A stretch of DNA of 64,000 nt from Danxiaibacter sp048498555 (GTDB lineage Bacteria > Bacteroidota > Bacteroidia > Chitinophagales > Chitinophagaceae). The notes beneath the pieces were generated by a model, which worked only from the letters and a program-made list of their open reading frames with translations, had not been told where the DNA came from and did no database searches. Position numbers and translations under genes: made by a program. Of the stretch, positions 52,728 through 61,668 are shown piece after piece (the stretch's first letter is position 1; each line of letters starts with the position of its first letter). The stretch lies in assembly GCA_048498555.1 (NCBI GenBank), contig JBEHXT010000005.1:124001-188000 (forward strand). Reading direction: 5' to 3'.

Positions 52728-53174
52728 ATGAAACACTTTTCTTCAAATACCAAACACAATTTTATGAAATCAAAAATGACAAGCATCATTTTGCTGATCA
52801 CCATCGTGGTTGCAGTTGCAAGTCTTGCATTCACCAAAAGACAAGCAAAACCATGGGCCGTTCCCGACAAAGCCAACAAAATGGCCAACCCTGTGAAAGC
52901 CGATGCAGCATCCGTTAAAGAAGGCAGTGCAATATGGGCAAAACATTGCCAGTCCTGCCACGGCAAAACAGGTAAAGGTGACGGTTCAAAATCCGGAGGA
53001 TTAAAAACGCATCCCGGCGATTTTTCTGCTGCAGCAACACAAAGTCAAACAGACGGTGCATTATTCTATAAAGTAAGTGAAGGCAGGGATGAAATGCCTA
53101 GTTTCAAAAAGAAACTTCCTGATGCTGATGAAATATGGAACGTGGTTAATTACATGCGTTCATTAAAGAAATAG
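52728..53174 (+). CDS. c-type cytochrome, monohaem
   Basis: A 148-aa protein from ATG 52728; ATG 52764 (MKSKMTSIILL) is an equally good start. The signal or anchor is MTSIILLITIVVAVASLAF. The single haem motif is CQSCHGKTGKGDG in class I form, and the distal Met is in RDEMPSFKKKLPDADEIWNVVNYMRSL. It is a soluble or anchored periplasmic carrier that could link the ferredoxin/NrfD pair to the CX4CH cytochrome or to an oxidase. Confidence 0.9.
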   Translation: MKHFSSNTKHNFMKSKMTSIILLITIVVAVASLAFTKRQAKPWAVPDKANKMANPVKADAASVKEGSAIWAKHCQSCHGKTGKGDGSKSGGLKTHPGDFSAAATQSQTDGALFYKVSEGRDEMPSFKKKLPDADEIWNVVNYMRSLKK

Positions 53175-53205
53175 GCCCGGCTTTCACATAAAAAATTAAA
53201 TCGCT

Positions 53206-54129
53206 ATGAAAGATATAGATGAGGAACAAAGCAACTCACGACGATCGTTCATAAAGGCCGGACTTATAACCGGTGCCGTCGCTGCGGGTGGGTTGGGCAT
53301 AATGGAAGTTGCATCACAGGACACCGTTAAAAAAAAGGGCGACACCGTAAAGCTACTATCACCCGACGGAAAAATAGTTGAAGTAGATTCTTCCGAGATC
53401 AACCCACAGATCCCGGAAAATCTTATTTCAACACACAACGTACGCGAAGGTGTGCCCCGCAAAAGGTTTGTAATGGTGATTGATCTGTCCAGATGCAAAA
53501 ATGCCGGCAAGTGTAAGAGTGCCTGCTCAGCCATGCACTATCTGCCTGAAACACGCAGCTACATCAAGATCAACAAAATGCAGGATTCCGAAAAGGCGTC
53601 CCCTTATTGGATGCCTACGCCATGCTTTCATTGCGACAATCCGCCCTGTGTTAAGGTGTGCCCTGTAGGAGCAACTTTTAAACTTTCAGATGGAATTGTG
53701 GGTATCGATAACAATCGTTGCATTGGCTGCCGATTTTGCATGGTTGCATGCCCGTATTCTGCGAGAGTTTTTAACTGGGACACAGAATATAAGATAGATG
53801 TAGTACGCTTTAAAGAAATAAAAGAACATGCTGCCTGCAGTTCCCATGTAACAGGCACGGTTGAAAAATGTGATTTCTGCCCTAGCAAAGCAGCAAAAAA
53901 TGAACTACCAGATTGTGTACAGGCCTGCCCTAACGGCGTATTTTATTTTGGCGATGAAGCTGAAGACGTAGTAAGTAACGGCGATGAAACAGTAAGATTG
54001 AGCCAATTGCTGAAAGACAAATCCGGCTATCGTTACCTGGAAGATTTAGGAACAAAACCAAGAGTATATTACTTACCTCCCGTTGACAGGCAATTCCCCT
54101 TTAAAGATGCAGAACCTGCCACAACTTAA
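53206..54129 (+). CDS. Tat-exported 4Fe-4S ferredoxin subunit (NrfC/DmsB-like)
   Basis: A 307-aa protein with a Tat motif (SRRSFIKAG, residues 11-19). Four Cys groups are seen: DLSRCKNAGKCKSACSAMH (C-x5-C-x3-C, spacing unlike the usual CxxC), TPCFHCDNPPCVKVCPVG, NRCIGCRFCMVACPYS and KCDFCPSK ... DCVQACPNG. These match the multi-cluster electron-transfer subunits of the NrfC/DmsB/HybA family. It would pass electrons between a membrane NrfD partner (next gene, 20 nt away) and a periplasmic redox partner. ATG 53206 is the start. Confidence 0.9.
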   Translation: MKDIDEEQSNSRRSFIKAGLITGAVAAGGLGIMEVASQDTVKKKGDTVKLLSPDGKIVEVDSSEINPQIPENLISTHNVREGVPRKRFVMVIDLSRCKNAGKCKSACSAMHYLPETRSYIKINKMQDSEKASPYWMPTPCFHCDNPPCVKVCPVGATFKLSDGIVGIDNNRCIGCRFCMVACPYSARVFNWDTEYKIDVVRFKEIKEHAACSSHVTGTVEKCDFCPSKAAKNELPDCVQACPNGVFYFGDEAEDVVSNGDETVRLSQLLKDKSGYRYLEDLGTKPRVYYLPPVDRQFPFKDAEPATT

Positions 54130-54149
54130 TCCATTTTAAAAAACACATA

Positions 54150-55499
54150 ATGGAACCCATTAAAATAAATCTGGATAAATCTAACGAGTTGCTCACTGAT
54201 TTGATGCCAAGAAAATTCGGTCCGCAGGGAAGAGTATGGGTCGTTTTTTTGTTAGTGGTTATTATCATCGGAGCCTATGCGTGGTATCGCCAGCTAACAC
54301 GTGGCCTAGTTGTAACAGATATGCGGGATTTTACTTCATGGGGAATTTACATTTCCAACTTTGTGTTTTTTGTTGCTATAAGCCTTGTTGGTTCGCTCGT
54401 TAGTGCCATCTTAAAACTTTCAAATATTGAATGGCGAACGCCTCTGGTAAGAATCTCGGAAATAATAGCGGTTGCAGCCATCACATTTGCCGCGCTCATT
54501 ATTATTGTTGATATGGGCCGGCCGGACAGGTTCTGGCATCTGTTTGTTTATGGCAGAATACAATCACCTATCATGTGGGATGTGATCGTGATCACTACTT
54601 ACTTTGTTGTAAGTTGCCTGCTGTTATATATCCCTCTGTTGCCAGACATTGCAATATGCCGAGATCTGACACCAGCAGCATCCAAATGGAAAAAAAGGTT
54701 TTATACTTTTCTTGCAATTAACTGGAAAGGCACAGCGAAACAGTATACTATCATTCACAAATCTATCAACATACTTGCAGTACTTGTTGTGCCCCTTGCA
54801 TTAGGTATACACACGGTTACTTCATGGTTGTTTGCCACTACATACAGGGCAGGATGGGATAGCTCTAACTTTGGGCCATACTTTGTTGCCGGAGCATTTC
54901 AGGCCGGTTGTGCGGGCGTAATTGCGGTAACATATGTTTTGCGCAACCATTTTACATTGCGTAAGTATATAACCGAAATGCATTTTGATAACATGGGAAA
55001 ATTGCTGGTATTACTTTCACTCATTTATCTCTATTTCAACATCAACGAATACCTGGTTCCTGGTTATAAAATGAAAACTGTTGACGGCGAACATTTAATG
55101 GCGTTGTTCCGTGGGCCTTATGCTCCCTTGTTCTGGAGTGTGCAGATCTTTGGGATGATATTACCTATTATAGTGATGCTGTTTAAAGGCGGAAGAAAAC
55201 CACTTCCAATATTTATTGTTTCCATACTTGTTGTTGTGGGCGCATGGTTCAAAAGATTTTTGATCGTTATTCCAACGCTGCTGCATCCTTTTATTCCTAT
55301 ACAAAATGTTCCCGAATCATGGCACCACTATGTTCCCACATGGGAAGAGTGGGCCATTACATCTGCATCACTGGCCGGAGCGCTTTTGATCATTACATTT
55401 TTTGTACGGCTATTCCCCATCATCTCCATCTGGGAGGTTACCGAAGAAAAGATGAAAGCAACTCAAACAGGAGAACAAACTCAACTTTATGGCGCTTAA
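54150..55499 (+). CDS. NrfD/PsrC-type quinone-binding membrane protein
   Basis: A 449-aa inner-membrane protein with about ten spans. Segments such as MRDFTSWGIYISNFVFFVAISL, DMGRPDRFWHLFVYGRIQSPIMWDV and TVTSWLFATTYRAGWDSSNFGPYFVAGAFQAGCAGV match the NrfD/PsrC family. The Arg-Pro-Asp cluster and conserved His/Asp surround the menaquinol site. It hands electrons to, or takes them from, the ferredoxin encoded just upstream. A molybdopterin catalytic subunit, normally the third partner, is absent from this window. Confidence 0.92.
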   Translation: MEPIKINLDKSNELLTDLMPRKFGPQGRVWVVFLLVVIIIGAYAWYRQLTRGLVVTDMRDFTSWGIYISNFVFFVAISLVGSLVSAILKLSNIEWRTPLVRISEIIAVAAITFAALIIIVDMGRPDRFWHLFVYGRIQSPIMWDVIVITTYFVVSCLLLYIPLLPDIAICRDLTPAASKWKKRFYTFLAINWKGTAKQYTIIHKSINILAVLVVPLALGIHTVTSWLFATTYRAGWDSSNFGPYFVAGAFQAGCAGVIAVTYVLRNHFTLRKYITEMHFDNMGKLLVLLSLIYLYFNINEYLVPGYKMKTVDGEHLMALFRGPYAPLFWSVQIFGMILPIIVMLFKGGRKPLPIFIVSILVVVGAWFKRFLIVIPTLLHPFIPIQNVPESWHHYVPTWEEWAITSASLAGALLIITFFVRLFPIISIWEVTEEKMKATQTGEQTQLYGA

Positions 55500-56085
55500 T
55501 ATCCACCATATAAAATATTGCACAGCTTTACTTGGTTGCTTATTCATACTCGGCAATCAATTTGCAGTAGCACAAGACAGCACCCATAACAACACTGCTA
55601 AAATCACACTTTCGTTTGTTGTGCAAGACAGTATTAAGCAGGTAAAAGCCACCGTTGTAAAGACGGGAGCAAACGGCACAGAAGCACCCGTAAAAGGCGC
55701 AGACGTACTTTTTTTTATTAAGAAAAGTTTTGGCTTACTACCTGTGGGAGACGCTGCGGTAACAACTGACGAGAACGGCGAAGCCCTGGCTGAATTCCCG
55801 ATTGACATTCCGGGAGACCAATCAGGAAACGTAACAGTAATTGCCAAGATTGAAGATAACGAACAAACCGGCGCTCTTGAAACATCTAAAGTAAGCAACT
55901 GGGGCGTGGCGGTAAGCTCGGAGCACAGCGACCCGAAACGAGCGCTGTGGGCGTCTGCAGATAACGCACCGATACCACTTGTAATTACGGTAACATCTAT
56001 AGTAGCACTTGTATGGGGTACTATTTTCTATATCATGTTTCAACTTATTGCCGTTAAAAGAGCAGGCAAACTTGAAAACGGATAA
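55489..56085 (+). CDS. Membrane-anchored Ig/transthyretin-like protein of the redox cluster
   Basis: A 198-aa protein overlapping the NrfD stop by 11 nt. It has an N-terminal signal (ALLGCLFILGNQFAVAQ), a soluble domain of beta strands with a CNA/transthyretin-like feel (ITLSFVVQDSIKQVKATVVK, PVGDAAVTTDENGEALAEFP, IPGDQSGNVTVIAKIEDNEQT), and a C-terminal span (IPLVITVTSIVALVWGTIFYIMFQLIAV) facing the periplasm. No catalytic or cofactor motif. The overlap implies coupled translation and a structural role in the same complex; this is inferred. Confidence 0.72.
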   Translation: MALNIHHIKYCTALLGCLFILGNQFAVAQDSTHNNTAKITLSFVVQDSIKQVKATVVKTGANGTEAPVKGADVLFFIKKSFGLLPVGDAAVTTDENGEALAEFPIDIPGDQSGNVTVIAKIEDNEQTGALETSKVSNWGVAVSSEHSDPKRALWASADNAPIPLVITVTSIVALVWGTIFYIMFQLIAVKRAGKLENG

Positions 56086-56503
56086 TAGATTACTAATCCG
56101 ATACCGTTCTATTACCTATCAACAATTACAAATTTATACAGCTTGCATCTTGCATGCAGCACCAAGGGAACAGGTTCTACACATTGCTAAATCGTATCTA
56201 CACTTAGAAAGCATTTTCTTTCTATACCACAACCATGCACAACCTGCACAACCTTTTTTAACATTTATCACTTATGCCTGCCGTTTTACCTTGCGCATTG
56301 TTTATTTAAACAAATAACGCTCGCAGCGTGGTAAGAGGCTGGTTTGCTGGTATGAATACGTCGTTGCCACTAAATATTTTAAGTGCAGCGTGCGCATTGT
56401 TTTAATTTTTGGTCCTTTACTTGCCGAATAAAGCACGGTTTCCTGATACTATTTTACATAGCAAGTAGTATCTGCCGGGCCGGGCCATGTTGTCCGGCTC
56501 TTT
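56086..56503. other. 418-nt intergenic region after the redox cluster
   Basis: It contains a 7-bp stem (GGGCCGG / CCGGCTC) at 56477-56500 followed by five T, which could end plus-strand transcripts. An ATG frame at 56009-56317 has no support. No promoter was recognised. Confidence 0.4.
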
Positions 56504-56505
56504 TT
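56477..56505 (+). terminator. Candidate terminator downstream of the redox cluster
   Basis: GGGCCGG (56477-56483) pairs with CCGGCTC (56494-56500) over 10 nt (one G-T), then TTTTT. It lies about 400 nt after the last gene of the cluster, so it may be the distal end of that transcript. Confidence 0.45.
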
Positions 56506-58285
56506 ACAGCATAGCAACCAACATATCTTCGAAGTATCGCAATTCTTCTGCAAAATTTTCATCCTGAATGACAGGGATAATTGACCGGTAATAAGCAATT
56601 CCTTTTAACAGATTAGCGCCGAACTTTTGATAATAACGGCTCTGATTGCTATTAGTAAGAACGCCTTCATCATCTATTTTCTGCTTTAAATAGTCAATGT
56701 ACATTTTCAATTCATTAATAAACATGTGCGGACGATATCGGCCATTGAGGATGTTTGCTCGCCCATAAATGTGTTCAACCATTCCGGCCAGTGAAAAAAC
56801 ACCGGAAAAATAAGCCATATTAGGCCCCGGGCAAATAGCGACTGCCGACAATTTATGCGGCAAAGACATGCCATTTTTTAACCGTGCGGGCGCTCCCAGC
56901 CCCTCACACAAGCAATCCTTCTCTCTCACTTTTTCAAGGCTGGCCTGAATAATATCGGCAGAAAAGCCCGAGTTAAGCAGTTGTTGCTCTTTCAGATGCT
57001 GGTACTGGCGCGAGGCCGTACAAATGGGCGTTTGGGCGAACTCAGTATCGCTGCAAAGATATTTTTTATAGCAGGGGCTACCGGCTCTATTGTTACCAAT
57101 GCGCGCTTTTCGTTGTACTTCGGAGCTACTTATTCTGAAATTATTAAAAGGCACACCCAAGGGAGATGCATTACTTAAAAAGAAGTCCTCTTTCCTGGCC
57201 GTCGCCAACTGCGCAAGCGTGGCTTCATCAACATTGGTAACTTCTGGCACCAAAAGGAACGGGCTACCCCAGCCGACACAATCCAACTCAAAATAATTTA
57301 ACAGAAAAGTATGCTCTACAGAAGTGCCCACACCGCCTTGTACCGTTATTTTCTGAGATGGAGGATGAACGAAAGCAATTTGCTGTTTTAGCGCCAGCGC
57401 ATGGTTGCAAAGCGATAACAATTCCGTTTGCAATGCCGTGCGGTTATTTTTAAACTCTTCCAGTATAGGGCCGAGCAGCAAACCGTCAGTAGGAAATGCA
57501 TGGCCACCACAATTCAATCCGGATTCGATCCTGAATTCAGATACCCAAAGGCCCTTCTTTGCAAGAATTTTGCCTTGCACTAATGCCGAGCGGTAATCGC
57601 TTACTTTCAGAACGATTTTCTTTTTGAGGCGAAGGTGTTCATCAGGATAAAAATCGCCAAAATGTTCCAGGTAACTGTACAATTTCGGATTGTAGCCGGC
57701 AGAGAAAACCACAGACCCGGATAGTTTACTTTTTGCAAAACCCCGAAGGGCCAACATTGCATCGGAATATTCATCCGACAGTTTTTCACCGTTCTCTGCA
57801 TATCTCGCGTTGTCGACCTTGGCCATAATGTTCACGTCAATTGACCCTGCGTGTAAAGCATTTTTTAATTGAGCTTGCAGCCTTTCTTTCTCATCTCCCT
57901 CTTCCAGGGCCTGCATGCATGTAAACTTTCTCCTCAGCGCAGATTTTTCGGGTAATAATTCAAAATATTTGCACAGGTCAGATCCGGGTACAAAACGCGT
58001 AGTTTTCATCAGCGCCACTTGTTGTTCTACCAGGAGATGTAGCAGGTCCAAATAAGCTGTGATCCGCCTCGACCGGCTATCGGGCTCCTTATCAGGGATC
58101 GGCATATAAGCCATGCCATTTTTTTGCAAATGAAATGCACGCATATCTTCAATCAGTTCATCATCAACAATAGATACTACGGAAGAAATACCGTAACGAG
58201 CCACTTTCAGAGGGGTATCGATACTAAACCCAAGCCCCAGCACTGGAATATGAAATGAATGAGCTGCACAATTTTCTATAACCAT
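56504..58285 (-). CDS. Unrecognised conserved protein of about 593 aa
   Basis: From ATG 58285 (MVIENCAAHSFHIPVLGLGFSID). A TTG at 58330 would extend it by 15 residues. I do not recognise the family. Visible features: a start with GLGFSIDTPLKVARYGISSVVSIVDD, reminiscent of the first strand of FMN-binding TIM barrels; a Gly-rich KITVQGGVGTSVEHTFLL; a Cys-rich stretch SPCYKKYLCSDTEFAQTPICTASRQY (Cys about residues 430-450) and EKDCLCEGLGAPA; and no signal peptide. A flavin or Fe-S oxidoreductase is a guess from these. No neighbours hint at a pathway. Confidence 0.6.
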   Translation of the reverse strand: MVIENCAAHSFHIPVLGLGFSIDTPLKVARYGISSVVSIVDDELIEDMRAFHLQKNGMAYMPIPDKEPDSRSRRITAYLDLLHLLVEQQVALMKTTRFVPGSDLCKYFELLPEKSALRRKFTCMQALEEGDEKERLQAQLKNALHAGSIDVNIMAKVDNARYAENGEKLSDEYSDAMLALRGFAKSKLSGSVVFSAGYNPKLYSYLEHFGDFYPDEHLRLKKKIVLKVSDYRSALVQGKILAKKGLWVSEFRIESGLNCGGHAFPTDGLLLGPILEEFKNNRTALQTELLSLCNHALALKQQIAFVHPPSQKITVQGGVGTSVEHTFLLNYFELDCVGWGSPFLLVPEVTNVDEATLAQLATARKEDFFLSNASPLGVPFNNFRISSSEVQRKARIGNNRAGSPCYKKYLCSDTEFAQTPICTASRQYQHLKEQQLLNSGFSADIIQASLEKVREKDCLCEGLGAPARLKNGMSLPHKLSAVAICPGPNMAYFSGVFSLAGMVEHIYGRANILNGRYRPHMFINELKMYIDYLKQKIDDEGVLTNSNQSRYYQKFGANLLKGIAYYRSIIPVIQDENFAEELRYFEDMLVAML

Positions 58286-58330
58286 TGGTGAACTATTTGT
58301 AATCAGAAACGTGCAAAGGTGTAAGCTCAA

Positions 58331-58734
58331 AAAACATTAAAATATGACGCCAATCATAGAACAGATGGTATTAACACCGATAAAATGCACTACTTGCAAA
58401 AAATCACCCATAAAATCCGCTTATCAAAACCCATTTGGGCCTTTATTGCCAAAACAATTGCGCAACATTTATCATGTGTTTCTTTTCTATGTAGGCATTT
58501 CATGAGTTTTTGCAGTTGATCAGCACATGCATGCCGTATTTTTTTACATTAAATCCCCAAAAAGCAATACATTTATTGCGTCTTATATGTTCATACATTT
58601 GAACAATATAAAAGCCAGATAAAAGATTGCTTGCCATTGAGAGGCTCAGCAAATTGTTTATCGGAAAACTGAACTTTCAGGCTTAGGAATCAAAGACCAG
58701 GCAGTATAATGTATTATTCTACCTGTTACTAAAC
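58331..58734. other. Divergent intergenic region, 404 nt
   Basis: Between the 593-aa protein gene (minus) and the GH38-type gene (plus). It contains the promoter at 58572-58601. No gene or repeat was noticed. Confidence 0.45.
58572..58601 (+). promoter_or_regulatory. Promoter of the GH38/DUF5054-type gene
   Basis: TTTA (58572-58575), 18 nt, then TACATTTG (58594-58601): one mismatch from the Bacteroidota consensus. The predicted leader is about 154 nt. Confidence 0.6.
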
Positions 58735-58761
58735 ATGTTCTTTAATGAATATTATCGCCAT

Positions 58762-61371
58762 ATGAACAAGAAAAAATTTATACCCTATTGGTTGTTGGCA
58801 TTACTAGTTAGCACAAATCTTCACGCACAGGAAAACCAGGGAATAGATACGTCCGTACAGGAAATAGTTGTGGTATTTAAATCGCATTTCGATATTGGCT
58901 ATACGCACCTTGCAAGCGAGGTGGTGCATGGTTATCAAACTACAGCTATTGATAATGCATTAAAAGTTGTAGACGCAAATAAAAGCCTGCCACCGGCGGA
59001 ACAGTTTGTCTGGACGATACCCGGATGGCCCATGAAAAAAATTATGGAAGACTGGCAGGGGCAGACCGTTGAAAGAAAATCGAAAATAGAACAGGCATTC
59101 CAGGACGGACGATTTGCGGTGCACGCGCTACCATTTACCATGCAGACAGAAATGCAGGCGCCCGAAGCATTGGTAAGGGGGCTTGAATTTTCATCTGCTA
59201 TTGCCCGCAAGGCAAATAAACCCATCCCTACCAGCGCTAAGATGACTGATGTGCCGGAACACTCATGGATTATGCCGACGCTCTTAAACCATGCCGGCAT
59301 AAAATTCCTGCATTTAGGCTGCAATCCCGGAAGCACTCCGCCAGATATACCACTGCTTTTTTGGTGGCAAGGGCCGGATGGCTCGCGTGTACTTACCATG
59401 TACTCGCGGTTGTATGGCTCAGCCATTTTCCCTCCCGCCGACTGGCACCATAAAACATGGCTGGCGATGATGATGCGTGGAGACAATGCAGGCCCCCCAT
59501 CACCCGAAGAAGTAAAAGACATCATTACGGCGATCCGAAAAAAAATGCCTAACGTAAAAATTACTGTAGGGCAACTGGATGATTTTGCTGACAGGATACT
59601 TAAAGAAAATTTATCCTTACCCATTGTTAAAAGTGACATGCCCGATACATGGATCCATGGTATTATGTGCGATCCTGCGGGAGTTAAACTTGCCCGCCAA
59701 ACATTGCCTGCATTGTTTATGAACGAGGCATTAAATACCACGCTGCATCTGAACAACATTCCCTCAAAAAATATTACTGCGTCCATCGCGAGCGGCTATG
59801 AAAATTCATTATTGTATTACGAACACACCTGGGGCGGCTCAATGGGATGGATTGCGAACTATGAAAACACGAAGGATTATTTAGGGCAGGTTTCTTCAAA
59901 CTGGACCTATGGCCCGGGATGGAAGCAGCAACTGGATTCCGGCCGCTTTAACAGAAGCATTGAATCATGGGAAGAACATTCCAATTATGCCAGAACAGCC
60001 AACAACCTTGCCATGCCGCTACTCGGCGAGCAAATGCAGCTGCTTGCAAGCGCTGTTAACACCAGCGGAAAAAGAACGGTTATTTACAACCCGTTGCCAT
60101 GGGCGCGTAATGGGATACCGTCAATGGGATACAAAACCTTTACAGGCGGCAACTTGCCCTCAACAGGAAAAGCACCTGTGGCAAATGAAGAAAATTATAC
60201 ACTTGAAAATAAGTATTTTAAAATAACAGCAGACCCCGAAAAGGGATGCATACGCTCAATCATAGACAAAACAAACGGCAAGGAATTAGTAGATGCTAAA
60301 GCGGCTCAGGGTTTCGGACAATTCCTATATGAACGGATGAGCGCAAATGAAGTACGGGAATACGACAGCAGCTACGTTCGCAAAGGTGCCGATAACTGGG
60401 CCTACATTGAGATAGGCAAACCCAATATGCCTTCCTCTAAAGATTACCCCTACAAGCGTTTTACAACAGGAAAAAGTAGCCTTAAAGTGATTAGAGAAGG
60501 AAGCAATGCATCGCTGATATTGAATTACCTGCCACAAGCCGGCCAGTTGAATTTTCCTGTTTCACTAAAGATTGGCCTTGACGGAGATTCAAAATATATC
60601 AACATGGAAATAACCGTTGAAAAGCCAGCAGATCCCTGGCCGGAAGATGGATGGATTTGTTTTCCTTTCAACATTCAACAACCGCAATATCGCATAGGCC
60701 GCAACGGATCAGTAATAGACCCTGTGAAGGATATAAATGTGGGCGGCGTTAACCGTTACATGTATGCGGTAGAATCTGGTGCGGCCATCTTTGGAAACGA
60801 TCAGCAAGGCGCTGGCATTTGCAGCATAGACGCACCGTTAGTAAGTGTGGGTGTTCCTGGCGACTGGAAGTTTGATAATACCTATGTACCAAGTAAACCT
60901 GTTTTCTATTTTAATTTATTCAACAATCACTGGAGCACCAATTACCGCTTTTGGAACGAGGGAAAATGGAGCTACCGTTTCCGTATCTGGGGCTTTTCAA
61001 AATACAATACAGCGGAGTCGCTTACCGTACCGGCCTTTGAAGCAAGATATCCTTTGCAGATGGCTACAACAGATGCGTCCGCAGGTAACTTGCCATTAGA
61101 AAAAACAGGTGTGCAGCTTTCAAGAAAAGGCATCCTTATAACCGCTTTCGGAAAAGACCCGGATGGCAATGCCGGAACACTTATCAGGTTTTGGGAACAG
61201 GCTGGCACTTCAGGAAAACTTACGGTTACGCTGCCTGCAGAATTAAGTGCAAAAACCGCAACGCCTGTAAATTTAAGAGGCGAAAAAACAGGTAGTGCTA
61301 TTCCTGTTTCATTCAATAAGTTTGAGTTTAACCTGAATGGTTTTGCCCCGGCAAGTTTTATACTGGAATAA
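58762..61371 (+). CDS. GH38-like glycosidase (DUF5054 family)
   Basis: An 869-aa secreted protein from ATG 58762; an earlier ATG at 58735 adds nine residues before the signal peptide (FIPYWLLALLVSTNLHAQ). The N-terminal domain starts IVVVFKSHFDIGYTHLASEVVHGY, the Asp-containing motif of GH38 alpha-mannosidases, and continues with FVWTIPGWPMKKIMEDW and MQTEMQAPEALVRGLEFS. The middle and end have GH38 C-terminal-like beta domains (KYFKITADPEKGCIRSIIDKTNGKELVD). It would act in the periplasm on glycans; the linkage is unknown. It stands alone, with its own promoter and terminator. Confidence 0.8.
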   Translation: MNKKKFIPYWLLALLVSTNLHAQENQGIDTSVQEIVVVFKSHFDIGYTHLASEVVHGYQTTAIDNALKVVDANKSLPPAEQFVWTIPGWPMKKIMEDWQGQTVERKSKIEQAFQDGRFAVHALPFTMQTEMQAPEALVRGLEFSSAIARKANKPIPTSAKMTDVPEHSWIMPTLLNHAGIKFLHLGCNPGSTPPDIPLLFWWQGPDGSRVLTMYSRLYGSAIFPPADWHHKTWLAMMMRGDNAGPPSPEEVKDIITAIRKKMPNVKITVGQLDDFADRILKENLSLPIVKSDMPDTWIHGIMCDPAGVKLARQTLPALFMNEALNTTLHLNNIPSKNITASIASGYENSLLYYEHTWGGSMGWIANYENTKDYLGQVSSNWTYGPGWKQQLDSGRFNRSIESWEEHSNYARTANNLAMPLLGEQMQLLASAVNTSGKRTVIYNPLPWARNGIPSMGYKTFTGGNLPSTGKAPVANEENYTLENKYFKITADPEKGCIRSIIDKTNGKELVDAKAAQGFGQFLYERMSANEVREYDSSYVRKGADNWAYIEIGKPNMPSSKDYPYKRFTTGKSSLKVIREGSNASLILNYLPQAGQLNFPVSLKIGLDGDSKYINMEITVEKPADPWPEDGWICFPFNIQQPQYRIGRNGSVIDPVKDINVGGVNRYMYAVESGAAIFGNDQQGAGICSIDAPLVSVGVPGDWKFDNTYVPSKPVFYFNLFNNHWSTNYRFWNEGKWSYRFRIWGFSKYNTAESLTVPAFEARYPLQMATTDASAGNLPLEKTGVQLSRKGILITAFGKDPDGNAGTLIRFWEQAGTSGKLTVTLPAELSAKTATPVNLRGEKTGSAIPVSFNKFEFNLNGFAPASFILE

Positions 61372-61415
61372 GAACCTTATCATGCTTTATTTCTAATAAA
61401 AGAGATCAAGAATAG

Positions 61416-61449
61416 AAGGCCACCGCAACGAGTTCGAGGTGGCCTTTTT
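61416..61449 (+). terminator. Terminator of the GH38/DUF5054-type gene
   Basis: AAGGCCACC pairs perfectly with GGTGGCCTT over 13 nt and is followed by TTTTT (counting the stem end) and G. Confidence 0.85.
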
Positions 61450-61668
61450 GTATTATAATCACTTCGACAACATATTCAATTCTACTAAAATTAACGACCA
61501 ATATTTCTAGTCATTTTTCTGTTTTAATACCCACCTATTCTCCATGCGTTGAATGGCAGGCAGATCAGGCAGGCTCTTTTTGTTGCCCCTTTGTAAGCCG
61601 TAAAAAACTGACGAGAATAACTAATCGGATTAACGCTGTGAGATTCTTTAATTTTAAACTAAAAACGA

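Noticed and set aside
56009..56317. 102-aa plus-strand frame after the redox cluster
   Set aside because: It overlaps the end of the preceding gene in another frame and its composition looks non-coding.
58935..59786. 283-aa minus-strand frame
   Set aside because: It is antisense to the GH38-type coding region, which has strong family motifs; the frame is open only because of codon bias.
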